NCBI GenBank assembly: GCA_963932465.1
Contig: OZ010799.1
Coordinates: forward strand, 285,396,083-285,460,082
DNA: 64,000 nt
Source of the DNA: Maratus speciosus
Lineage: Eukaryota > Arthropoda > Arachnida > Araneae > Salticidae
Direction of reading: 5' to 3'
The notes under the pieces are model-generated. The model did no database searches and was not told the DNA's origin. It saw only the letters and a program-made list of their open reading frames with translations. Positions within the stretch are counted from its first letter, which is position 1. Each line of letters begins with the position of its first letter. Below, one piece after another: positions 43,802 through 55,014 of this stretch. Made by a program: the position numbers and the translations under genes.

Positions 43802-46800
43802 CACTATATTGCCATTAATGACCGGCAACATTCAATTTTAGACATTTTGTCGAAGATTGAGAAATATACTTGACAGATTCTTCTGTACTTTCAGGATTGA
43901 AAAGAGCAGGTATTACCTCATATTTAGCAATGTCGATTTGATAAAGGGGGGGGGGGGGCAACAAAAAATCAAAGAAAAAAAATAATATTTGGGATCACCC
44001 TGTAAAATAAAATGCACGAAATGATCTACCGCTACCGAATATAAATAAACAGACATATTATTTTGTGTAAGAATAGCACGTATATTAATAGAGATATAGC
44101 GATTTATTTAAAAAAAATAAAAAATTCTTGCATGATTTTTGCTTATAACATGCAGGGTTTTCAACCAAATTTAACTCCGGTTTCAGAAAAATTGACAAAA
44201 TATAGTAGAAACAGTATAGTGTAATTGGAATATAAATATATTAAATATTTTAGGAAATATGAGCAGTTGTATGAAATAATTTTTATCTGTGCATACGCGA
44301 ACTATAACAAGGACAATTTAATAGTCAACTCTATGGATTAACTTGTTAAAAAAAAAATCTAGTTAAATATCGTAAAAATTCAGAAAGCTATCGGCGTTAA
44401 AGTGAGCAAATTTTTAGTTGTTCTCTAAAAGCAGCTGAATGATAAGGGATTTGACACAAATTGTCTTTTTTTATTAACTGACTTTCAGAAACAAGTTAGT
44501 ATTTAGTGAGTATCAACGAGTAGATTTGGAAAAAATGCTTCGATTTTGATACTTCTTTTTATCATGGTATAGGCTCATTCTGGCGGTTATCCAAGAAGAA
44601 CTAAAGCATCAATAAAAAATGAAAATTAAAAAAAAAAAAAAAAAAAAAAAAGTCCTTCCGGCCAGTGCCGGGAGGAAGAGGTAGCTTTCATAATCCTTAT
44701 TTAAAAAAAGCCAACTTATATCATGCAAACACACGAAGCTCAATTTAGTGGAAACCGAATATAGGAGATTCAGTACTAATTTTTATCAATATAATGAATG
44801 AGAATTTCGCGAAATTAGTCAGCTTTATCCAAGCTGCTTTTCTTTAAAGTAACTTATATTTGGCTGCCAAATTCGGCAATTTCTTAAAGTGCCTGTCATT
44901 TTAAGACAACATGGTGGATGAGGCTAAGCAGTGAACTTGGTCGAGACCTTAGTAATTGCTGTGCACATGCTCACTCACATCGGAATCGGTTAATATATAG
45001 GAGTGCTGTCGCATGCAAAAAATCAGATTTTTCAAAATGTCACCCACAATAGAAACTGAAACTGCTATATCTGAGCCATTTTTTAAGGTAAAGACAAACA
45101 AAAAATGCTCCTGAATCCTTATATAAAGATCAAATACTTAAGAAAGAAACCTTTTTCAATTTTAATTGTTTTGCACCTCACTTTAAATATATATACATTT
45201 TTTAATTTAATGGCCGCCATTTTGAAACAAGATGGCTGATGAATCTGGCCAGCGAACTTGGTCGAGGTGTTGATGTATACTATCCACATGCCTTCTTACA
45301 TCGAAATAGGCGAATACGTGTGTTATCGCGTGACAAATACAAGATCGTTTCAAAATGTTAGCCATGCTAGAAATTCAAAGTGCTATAAATCAACCATTTT
45401 TTAAGATATCAACAAAAGAACAAATTTTCAGAAACAAAAACTGCTCCGGAATCTTTGTATCAAGGCCAAACACATAAAAAAATCTTTTTCATTTTCCAAT
45501 TTTTTAATACCTCATTTTGAATTTTAAATTTAATTTTTTTTAATGGCAACCCTTTTGAAACAAGATGGCGAATGAAGCTGGCCAACGAACTCGGTCGAGA
45601 CATTGGTATGTACTATGTACACACCAAGGTACATCCAAGTCGGTTCATAAGTACGCCTGTTATTACGTGACAAAAATGAGGACGTTTCAAAATGTCAGCC
45701 ACGCTAGAAATTCAAAATGCTATAACTCAGCCATTTCTTAAGATATAGACGAAACAAAAACTGCTCTCGAATCTTTTTATCAAGGTCAAACACATAAGAA
45801 GAAAATATTTTTTCAATTTTCAATTTTTGGTACCACATTTCAAATTTAAATTTTTCTTAAAAATTTAAATGGCCGCCATTTTTTAACAAGATGGCGGGTG
45901 AAGCTGGCCAACGAACCCGGTCGAGACATTGGTATGTACTATGTATAAACGAAGTTACATCCCAATCGGTTCATAAATACGCCTTTTATCGCGTGACAAA
46001 ATTCAGGACGTTTCAAAATGTCAGCCACGCTAGAAATTCAAAATGCTATAACTCAGCCATTTTTTAAGATATAGACGAAACAAAAACTGCTCCGAAATCT
46101 TTGTATAAAGGTCAAATACATAAGAAAAAAATATTTTTCCATTTTCAATTTTTTGGTACCACATTTCAAATTTTAAATTTTTTAAAAAATTTTAAATGGC
46201 CGCCATTTTGAAACAAAATGGCGGATGAAGCTGGCCAACGAACTCGGTCGAGAGATTGGTATGTACTATGTACACACCGAATTACATCCCAATCGGTTCA
46301 TAAATACGCCTTTTATCGCGTGACAAAATTCAGGACGTTTCAAAATGTCAGCCACGCTAGAAATTCAAAATGCTATAACTCAACCATTTTTTAAGATATA
46401 GACGAAACAAAAACTGCTCCGAAATCTTTGTATAAAGGTCAAATACATAAGAAAAAAATATTTTTCCATTTTTAATTTTTTGGTACCAAATTTCAAGTTT
46501 TAAATTTTTTTAAAAAATTTAAATGGCCGCCATTTTGAAACAAAACGGCGGATGAAGCTGGCCAACGAACTCGGTCGAGACATTGGTATGTACTATGTAC
46601 ACACCGAATTACATCGAAATCGGTTCATAATTACGGTAGTTACAGTGTGACATAGGTCAGATATATATATATATATATATATATATCAATTTTGAACGGA
46701 GGGTGGTTTCGGGGTCTGGGGGTCATGATCGATGAAAATATACCAAAATTTTTTGAAATCGCTTTCCTCCGAACGGCTGCAATAGGTAGCTTTTTTGTAA

Positions 46801-47515
46801 AGAAAGCTACCTAAAAAATTGAAAATGACAATTTGTGGAAAATCCCTTATCATTCAGCTGCTTTTAGAGAACTACTAAAAATTTGCTCATTCTAACGCCG
46901 ATATCTTTCTGAATTTTTACGATATTTGACTAGATTTTTTTTAATACGTTGCTCCATAGAGTTGACTATTAAATTATGTAAAATGATCCCTATAATCGTT
47001 CGCGCATGCGCAGATAAAAATTATTTCATACAACTGCTCATATTTCCTAAAATATTTAATATATTTATATTCCAATTGCACTATACTGTTTCTACTATAT
47101 TTTGTCAATTTTTCTGAAACCGTAGTTAAATTTGGTTGAAAACCCTGCATGTTATAAGCAAAAAACATGCAAGAATTTTTTAATTTTTTCAAATAAATCG
47201 CTGTATCTCTATTAATATACATTCTATTCTTACACAAAATAATACACATATTGCACAATGTCTGTTTATTTATATTTGGTAGCGATAGATCATTTCGTGC
47301 ATTTTATTTTACAGGGTGATCCCAAGTATTATTTTTTTCCTTTGATTTTTTGTTGGCCCCCTAATTGCCCCCCTTATCAAATCGACATTGCTAAATATAA
47401 GGTAATACCTGTTCTTTTTAATCCTGAAATTCCAGAAGAATCTGTCAAGTATATTTCTAATATTCGAAAAAATGTCTAAAATTGAAAGTTGCCGGTCATT
47501 AATGGCAATATAGTG
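43802..47515. mobile_element. 3.7-kb foldback (long-TIR) element
   Basis: The outer ends read CACTATATTGCCATTAATGA and the exact inverse at 47496-47515. Inverted arms run about 43802-44465 and 46822-47515 and share most of their length, including GCAATGTCGATTTGATAA, TTTCAACCAAATTTAACTC and CAGCTGAATGATAAGGGA. Both flanks are (TA)n, compatible with TA insertion but not diagnostic. The original spacer is only about 175 bp (44466-44640); the rest of the centre is the family C element. Open frames of 63-94 codons in the arms are mirror images with no domain. Superfamily uncertain. Confidence 0.85.
44651..46812 (+). mobile_element. Family C Helentron-like (HINE) element, copy C2
   Basis: The 5' end is AGTCCTTCCGGCCAGTGCCG, with the subterminal repeat AGGTAGCTTTC at 44679-44689. 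About six ~326-bp monomers follow, each with CGGTTCATAA-TACG and the pair AACAAGATGGCG / GGCCGCCATTTT. An (AT)n tract at 46671-46686 and the segment CGGGGTCTGGGGGTCATGAT precede the 3' hairpin at 46784-46812, whose right arm inverts the 5' repeat. It sits inside the foldback element. The flanks AAAAAATGAAAATT and AAAAAATTGAAAATG resemble each other, but AT-rich flanks make this weak as a target-site clue. Confidence 0.84.
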
Positions 47516-47516
<1 letters not shown>

Positions 47517-47547
<31 letters not shown>

Positions 47548-47773
47548 TTGAAAAATCCAAATTCATATAATTTAGTACACAAAAAAACATCTAACAAACT
47601 GTAACTAAAACAATAATTAACAAAACCAAGATTAACTAGGAAAACACTAAATATGGAGACAAGTGGCCAAGGCTTATGACTTGTACTGCGGGGTTAAACA
47701 TGTTTTACGTGCACAACATTTCCCCTCACTTATATATATATATCCCCCTCATATATATGTATATAATATATAT

Positions 47774-47818
<45 letters not shown>

Positions 47819-47854
47819 AATTTATGTGGGTGGTCGGTAATGTTTAATTAATGG

Positions 47855-47903
<49 letters not shown>

Positions 47904-47960
47904 TATGTATATATAACCATTATATATATATATAACCATATATATATATATATATTATGG
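47517..47960. repeat. (TA)n microsatellite cluster with a shared retroelement block
   Basis: Long TA runs lie at 47517-47541, 47770-47815 and 47857-47955. Between them, 47651-47725 (ATGGAGACAAG...TGCGGGGTTAAACATGTTTT...CGTGCACAAC) matches 57355-57425 next to the reverse transcriptase element, which suggests a dead 3' end of that retroelement family. Confidence 0.7.
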
Positions 47961-47964
47961 TTGG

Positions 47965-49740
47965 GAATAAATTGCAGGGTGTTTTAGAAAAGTTTTTTTG
48001 TTTCATTTATTAAAAGGTTGTTGAGGCAAGTTATGTGTACATTTGGGAAATAAATTTACTATCATTATCAAAAAGTGAAAACTATTTCCTTTGTTACTAT
48101 AAGAAGGACTGAAGAAATTAAGAAAATTTCATTATTTACCATTATAATGAAACTAATTTGAGTGTTTTGTTAATGAAATTTAAATACATTAAGAAAAATA
48201 CAATAAAAAATTAACTAGGCATTTAGGTTTATTTCTCATTCTGTGAGCTGGTGTTCTATATATTTCATCTCCCGATAATTACCTTAATTAGGCTATTATT
48301 AAGGCTCTAAGTATGTTTTGGAAAATTACGATGTAATATCTTATTTATATGGATGGATGTATAATGTATTTTTGAAAGAAACCGTGAAAGAAAAATTAAA
48401 TTATTTCAGTTTCTAAGTACCTAAAAAAGTAATAATACCATCAGATGCTAAAAACACTAAATAAAAAATTCCATACTTTCATTTAAAAACAATAGTAATG
48501 TGGGATAAAAAATATCCTCACCATGGAACTTAACAAACTTAAGGGTTTAATTAATTTATTTACGATTATCATATGGAAAGAAGAAACATAACTCGAGGAA
48601 CTTGGAAAATCCTAAGATATGAGGTGATCTTCGCATGTATGAAAGATTTAAAATTAAAGTACCAAGAGAGGTTGATTGTTTCCTAGTTTTTATTTCAACA
48701 TGAAGGTTGAATTTCCTTTAAATGCCAAATAAAAGATTTGAGCAATAATTCTACGTGAATTCCAATATTTATTTTTACAAGTGTATTATACATAATTGAT
48801 AGGGTTTAATTGTTGTGATCTACTAAGCATTAGTTATATTTGTTAGAGTTAATAATAAATGTTGTATAAAACTGAAAATGTCATATATGAATTCATACGT
48901 AGTTATACTCCAAGTGAATATTTAAGAAGGCAAAAGACAAAATCCTATAGTATTTTATTAAATAAATAATGTACGAAAAAGTATAATGATACGTGATAGA
49001 TATTGCAATGTTTAAATGCTCATGAATTAAAACTGCCGAGGATAAACATTTGACAACTTCTTATCAAAATTTAAAACTCATCCCGTAATTAAAAAAAAAT
49101 AGATATTTAAGGATAGAAATTGGTTTTTCAAAGTAATGTCAGACTAAAAAAAAGTGGGTAATGGCAAACAGTGAAAGTACTTAGTCTCAATGTTATGTTT
49201 GTTTATTTATGTACATCATTTAAACAAACATGACTGGTTAGTTTAATACCTACATAAAATTTATGAGCTCAAAAAAGCAAAGAAAAACAAATAATCAAAT
49301 ACAAAAGAACCGTTTTGGAAATAAGTCTTTCAAACATAGAAATACAGTAATATATAGAATATGCTATATTTGCCGAAAATTGACTATTTAAACGTAGTGG
49401 GATACCTGAAATAAGAAATTTCATTCATAAACATATTCAAGTATATGTTTACTTTCGAAAAGCGTAGTGTAAGTAAAGGGTGTACATAATATCTCTAAAG
49501 TGTAATTTCGACTGATCTCGAATTTGTCGAATTTTTGTTATTAGACGATTGCCAAAAGAACAGCACATATTTTAGCAAAAACTGCCAACGGCTTAATTCT
49601 TTAATCCACAATAATTATTTGTAAACCATTTTCAAAAGCATTTTGCGGAAGTTTCTATAGGGAAACTCACCAAGGAAATGGGACATATTGAGGAATATTG
49701 ATCGATATTGAGGAAGTGTAATTAAGTAACAGTAGCGTGG
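47965..49740. other. AT-rich stretch without a recognised gene
   Basis: No open frame, RNA gene or terminal repeat could be supported. The start, GCAGGGTGTTTTAGAAA (47978), also occurs at 9557, so part of this stretch is an old dispersed repeat. Confidence 0.45.
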
Positions 49741-49745
49741 AGGTA

Positions 49746-50233
49746 CAGTAAAACCTCTAAATAACGGACACCTCGAGAGCGTAGAAACCGTCCGCTCTTC
49801 GGAGGTGTCCGTTATTGGGAAAACCTCAGAAATTCAAAAATTGCTAAGAAATATTTAATGTTTCATTAATTGACTTTTATATGGAATCTTACGGGGGTGG
49901 GGGTTCCTTCCGGGCCAGCCCCTGAAATCAGCACTGGACATGGGAAGGGGTATTTTCCCCAGCCTATCCCTACATTTATCTGTGATCAAAAAATTTGTGA
50001 CAAATTGTCCTGATAAATTTAGAGTTTTTTTTTTCTTTTTTTTTCAATTTTTTTTTTCGTTACAAAAATAATTTTTCATCCTTTATTGCTAAAATTACTG
50101 TCCTCAATCCGGAATGCCCATTATTCAGATGTTAAAAAGTAAAAAAATCAGGTTTTGGAAGTGGGGATTGTAAAACTGTCAGCTAAATAGAGGTGTCCGC
50201 TATTCGGGAGTGTCCGTTATGGAGGTTTTACTG
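49746..50233. mobile_element. 488-bp pogo/Tigger-type MITE
   Basis: TA at 49744-49745 and 50234-50235 flanks the ends CAGTAAAACCTCTAAATAAC and the inverse GTTATGGAGGTTTTACTG. Inner GTGTCCGTTATT words repeat near each end. CAGTAAAACCTC with a TA duplication is typical of pogo/Tigger MITEs. The centre is GC-richer (GGGTTCCTTCCGGGCC) with no coding frame. Confidence 0.88.
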
Positions 50234-50322
50234 TACTAGTTCCTTACAAGGAGATCCAACATTCGATCCTACAAATTTCATTGTTTCTAAAATTTACAGA
50301 AAGATCCATTTATTTATTTATT

Positions 50323-50842
50323 AACCATTTGGAAAAATGGTTATTGTTCTCGTCAGTGTAGGAAATCAAAAGCATATCTGAAGGTTTTTATTGGTTTAAT
50401 CCGCATTTTATTCGTATTGTGATTGGTCCATACAGTAATATGTATTTCCCTTTACTTTAAAAAAAGATGGATACCTTCTGTTGCCACTATGACAAAAAAG
50501 TAATAAAAACTACAAAAAAAAAATTAATAACTCAGAAACAAATTGAGAAGCAGCTTTCAAACGAATTGCATTTAAAAGTACATTTTTTTTTCTATCCGAC
50601 GGTGTAAAAAGTAATATTGTCGGATGTTTAGAAGTTTAAGAATGAAATTTCATTTAAAATTGGCCGTCAGATTTCTTGGAAATCTGACGATGGAAAAGCC
50701 TTTTCCCGAACAGCCAATGAAATGCTTTGATGATTCGTAAGTTTCAGGTGGATAATAACTAATTAAAATGAATAACAATTTCTGCCAAAGAGTTAATTTT
50801 AATTTGTAAGATTTTCACGTGCAAATAAAAAAAAGCCAATTA

Positions 50843-50885
<43 letters not shown>

Positions 50886-51100
50886 TAAATAGGACAGGAA
50901 TGAATACATATAAATATTTCACACCAAATAAGAGTCGCAGGCGATTTTTGTAGCTTGGAATTTTTACGTGTAATAACACTATTAATGTTTAATTCATAGC
51001 GTACGTAATGTATGATCAACTCCGTGCGATTTTTTATGTCTTAAATTTTAGTCTTTGAAAAAAAATCATTTTCCAAATTTTCGTTGTAATTTGTTAAATT
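50323..51100 (+). repeat. Dispersed repeat F, copy 2, with a poly(A)-bearing insert
   Basis: It matches 41419-42045. The second hairpin is longer here: CGTCAGATTTC pairs with GAAATCTGACG at 50665-50689 without mismatch. Relative to copy 1 it has about 170 extra bases at 50758-50930 containing a run of 40 A (50844-50883), with GATAATA and AAATA at the joins; this could be a retroposed insert or a deletion in copy 1. Its end runs straight into repeat G copy 2. Confidence 0.75.
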
Positions 51101-51119
51101 GCTTTTTTTTTCTTTTATT

Positions 51120-51715
51120 TATTTTACATTTGTGGACGCGACGAGAAAAAGTGGACTTGGAGTCACTCTAGATTATTTTCCCCATAGAAACGACTTTTAC
51201 CCTATCGAGTCTTTTTATCCGACAGCCAAGAAGGGTTATGTGTTTCACACGTATCTGGGTATGTGGATTACATTATACCCTCGAAACATACCAACGGCTG
51301 GACGGATTTTAATGAATGAGGTCTCTATCGATTCATCTTAACCGTCCGATGGTTATATGCTAGATTTTGTTTTTATAAATTCAAAATGGCGTCCATAAAA
51401 TACAAAAGGGCGGTTGAGACAAAAAAAAAAAAAATTACGCGCCATATGAAGTGATCATTGGATATGTCTTTCAAAATGAAGACGATGTTTCATTGACTAT
51501 TTTGCACTCAGAAGCTCCGTTTAAATATTACACAACATGGAAGTTGTGTAGTTAGGATCTCTAGCTTTACTGCAACTCTAACCATCATAGACATCTATAG
51601 GCCTCATCAAAACAGTGTTTATGGATAGGAACTAACAATTAAACACAACTTAAAAGTCATCAATACAAGTAAAAAAAAAGAAATAGCTAAGTAATATTAA
51701 AAATAGTTTCACACT
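51120..51715 (+). repeat. Dispersed repeat G, copy 2
   Basis: This is the inverted partner of 1-560. It includes an 80-codon open frame (51099-51341) with FYPTAKKGYVFHTYLGMW. The first copy has a related FYPTARR stretch in a different frame context, and the likeness comes from the nucleotide repeat rather than a conserved protein, because indels shift the frame. A run of A at 51420-51433 interrupts it. Confidence 0.72.
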
Positions 51716-51719
51716 GATG

Positions 51720-53028
51720 AAAATAATTAATTAGTTATCGGGGTTTTGGTTTTTTAAATTTAATTTTTACTTGTTTATTTTATTTATTTATTTATTTTTG
51801 AGAAAAAATACCCTTTTGCGTTAATGATATAAATAGTAGCTATCCAAATAAGATATTCTGAAGTTAAATGAATATATCATCGTCTGAAATCTAACGAATG
51901 TAGGTATTTTGTGTACTATTCAATTCATATTCTTATGACAATATGGTATGGATGTGCTTTTGGGGTCATTTAGAATATATGGCATTACAGCAGGATTTAA
52001 CAAATATTAAATCATTCTAATATTTTTTGTCACACATAATTTTTTCAGAAAAGAAACCTATATTTTAAATTTAATGAATGAAATATGTGTTAAAAATAAA
52101 AAAATCGAATTAACTACTACTAATATTATTATTATTACTAAATGCCAAAACATAAATGAAGTTATAATAAGAAATTCAATATCATATATTATCATTACTA
52201 GACGCAGATATTAGCAAAAGTAATTGTTGTAACAAAATAATACTCAATGAAAAGACCATGTACGGTTAATAATACGCCACTTAAATATTAGCTTAGACTT
52301 AAAAAAAAAAGTGTGAAAATATATCACACAAAACTGTTAAAATTTGCACATTCCAAAGAAAAATATAAAAAGAAGTACTGTCTCTTATTCTTCATTTGCA
52401 TGATTAAGATAGAGACACAAATAGTTTTTCACTTAAATTCTTAGTCCGTAACAAAGTAAAATAGAATTGTTTATTCCATATTACATTGTTTAATAAAAAT
52501 ACTTTTCGAAAACAGGAAATAAGTAACTGAATATTTTAAATCAAAAAATTCAGTATAGTTGAAAAATTAGCATTTATTATCCTCATGTAATATGCATTTG
52601 GTTCATTAGGAATAAAAGGCTCATTTTATCCGATAAAGTACTTTTAAGAAAATTTGGGAACTTGTTTTGATAAAAAGTACAGTAACTTATTAAATATAGA
52701 GAATAAATAATATTATGTTTCAGTCAGTATTTTAAAAGTTGCATCCCATTTTTGCATTATGCATTATTGAATTTAAAAGTGGTTCACAAACATATATATA
52801 TGGGGACGTAAGTTTCAAAATTCACATTATCCAGATGATCAAATTTTGGGAAATCGCGAAAACCGCTAACTGCATCGATTGGTTTTCATTGTAAACAGAT
52901 TTTACAATGCCAGAAATAAAGGATAAAACCAGTTTTGTTGCAGGATGTAGAATTTTTTCAGAGCAGGTTTATCAAGAGAATAGATTGATAGAGAAAACAC
53001 GATTTTCTTTAATCCTTTATCTACTGGC
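51720..53028. other. AT-rich stretch without a recognised gene
   Basis: No open frame with domain signal, RNA gene or terminal repeat. It contains short (ATT)n and (TTTA)n tracts near 52120-52140 and 51770-51800. Confidence 0.45.
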
Positions 53029-53032
53029 GGTA

Positions 53033-53524
53033 CTTGTAAGTACCATTAAAATAACTTGTTATAGAATTCATTTAATACATAGATTAGTTGTAATACAGTT
53101 TAGAATGAGTTATAGATATATTACTTTATCTTGTTCCAAAAGCATTATTGGTTACACAAAACAAATGTATTTTTAAAAGGATGATTTAATTTGCCTTTGC
53201 ATCTTTTCAGCTTTCTTGGCGTTGGGTTGGGGGGGGGGGGGATTTTTCAATTCGGAAATATTTTTATATCTCTATTGTAAGAACATTATATTTGTACATT
53301 TCCTAATTCTACAAAATACTAAGAAAAATATTTAAAATACAAGATTTGAGTGGGGTTATAAATAGTGCACAAAATCCCTATAAATTCAAATTTAATGAAT
53401 CATTCTAAATCTTTCTAAAACTTATTAAATTATTATGTAAATCTTCTAATGTAGTTTAAAAAATTCACGAAAAATGCTTTAGAAGATAAAATTTTCATGA
53501 ATTCATAATTCAGTACATAAAGGG
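53033..53524 (-). mobile_element. piggyBac-type MITE, copy 2 (492 bp)
   Basis: TTAA at 53029-53032 and 53525-53528 flanks the ends CCTTTATCTACTGGCGG and, on the other side, AGTACATAAAGGG. It is the inverted counterpart of 54157-54664 and of the halves of 6746-8124. It carries a G13 run near 53229, where the other copies have shorter C/G runs. It has no insert at the site occupied by the MITE in copy 1. Confidence 0.85.
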
Positions 53525-53539
53525 TTAATTTGGAAAAGG

Positions 53540-54150
53540 CGAGTTTTGTAAGTCACGTCCTCCTATATACATATTTATTTACATATAAATTTCTTTGTCT
53601 TCTGTTAAATTTTAAAATTAATTTTACATTTTACTATAAGTATGAAGAAAGTATTATGTTTTTTAACGTAGCATATTAATTAAAACGTGAAACCTTTTTA
53701 TAAAGTATGCATTCAGAAAATTTCGCCTTAAAGAATTAAAAAAAAAAAATTGAATTTTTTTGTATATGATCGAGCTATACATTTTAAAATTATTTTATTT
53801 TATTCTTTAAAAATCTTTGAAGCTACAGCGAGATTTAAAATAATGGTTTTCAGGTATTTTTTTATTAAAATCTAAAAAACATACGTTTGTAAAAATTTCT
53901 AATTATAGTATTTCACTAAGAGCAATAATTAAAAAACTTATATTCATTTCCGTGAATAATTTTCCTCCGCTTATATAAGGACGTTTAAAAATGTCTGTAT
54001 AATCATTCTATTGCAAATTCCATATTAATATATATGTATATGTAGCCGTAGACCCGATAGAGGCATTCGCAATGCAATCTTTATGTTTATTTTCTGATAC
54101 ATTCTTCATTAATTTAAAAATAACTACAAATTTTTTAATCAAACAACTTG
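53540..54150. other. AT-rich spacer between inverted piggyBac-type MITEs
   Basis: About 600 bases of AT-rich sequence with no gene or element ends. Because the flanking MITE copies are inverted, the whole 53.0-54.7 kb block could fold into a large stem. Confidence 0.45.
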
Positions 54151-54156
54151 GTTTAA

Positions 54157-54664
54157 CCCTTTATGTACTTAATTATGAATTCATGGAAATTTTATCTTCT
54201 AAAGCATTTTCATGATTTTTTTAAACTACATTAGAAGATTTACATAATCATTTATTAAGTTTTAGAAAGATTTAGAAGGATTCATTAAATTTGAATTTAT
54301 AGGGATGATGGGCAATATTTACAACTCCATTCAAATCTTTTATTTTAAATATTTTTCTTAGTATTTTGTAGAATTGGGAAATGTAGAAATATAATGTTAT
54401 TACAATAGAAATATAGAAATATTTCCGAATTGAAAAATCCGCCCCCCCCCCCCTTCCCAGCACCAAGAAAGCTGGAACGATGCAAAGGTAAAAGAAACCA
54501 TCCTTTTAAAAATATTGTTGTTTTGTGTAACCAATAATGCTTTTGGAACAAGATAAAGTAATGTATCTATAACTCATTCTAAACTGTATTACAAATAATC
54601 GATGTATTAAATGAGTTTTATAACAAGTTACTTTAATGGTACTTATACTGCCAGTAGGTGAAGG
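54157..54664 (+). mobile_element. piggyBac-type MITE, copy 3 (508 bp)
   Basis: TTAA at 54153-54156 and 54665-54668 flanks the ends CCCTTTATGTACTT and GCCAGTAGGTGAAGG. The uninterrupted sequence ATTCTAAACTGTATTACAAA near 54578-54597 is the empty-site version of the point where the 7177-8035 MITE inserted in copy 1. Confidence 0.87.
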
Positions 54665-54683
54665 TTAAAGAAATATGAGTGTA

Positions 54684-54874
54684 CAGTGTTGCCAGTGGGC
54701 TAATTTTTTTAAATTCCTATTTCTTGATTGTCACCCCTTTTCTGAAATGACGAAATCCACCTTATTTAATGACATATTAATTAAGTCGTAAACAAGCTCA
54801 ATTTTAACATTTTAAAAAAGTGGTGCTAATCAAGAAATCTGAATTTTCTAAACAGTAGCCCACTGGCAAAATTG
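54684..54874. mobile_element. 191-bp hAT MITE, copy 2, perfect 8-bp duplication
   Basis: The ends are CAGTGTTGCCAGTGGGCTA and the inverse TAGCCCACTGGCAAAATTG. The octamer TGAGTGTA is present intact on both sides (54676-54683 and 54875-54882), the hallmark of hAT insertion. It shares TTTCTTGATT-CACC inner blocks with 36733-36922. It lies 20 bp beyond the piggyBac-type MITE copy 3. Confidence 0.92.
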
Positions 54875-55014
54875 TGAGTGTAGCATATATGTCAAAGGCC
54901 CCTTCAAAAACCTTAGTATAATATCCTTTTCATGGTTGTGAGTTTTGTATTTACATCGAAAAAGGAATGTTGACATCGGAAATAATATGAAGGATGATAC
55001 TTAAGTTAAACGTA

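Noticed and set aside
47258..47590. Open frames on both strands in the right arm of the foldback element
   Set aside because: The left arm carries the inverted sequence with frame-breaking changes, and no domain is recognisable.
51099..51341. 80-codon open frame with a FYPTAKKGYVF stretch
   Set aside because: The similarity to the copy at 382-560 is at DNA level and frames are not conserved. It is a repeat, not a gene.
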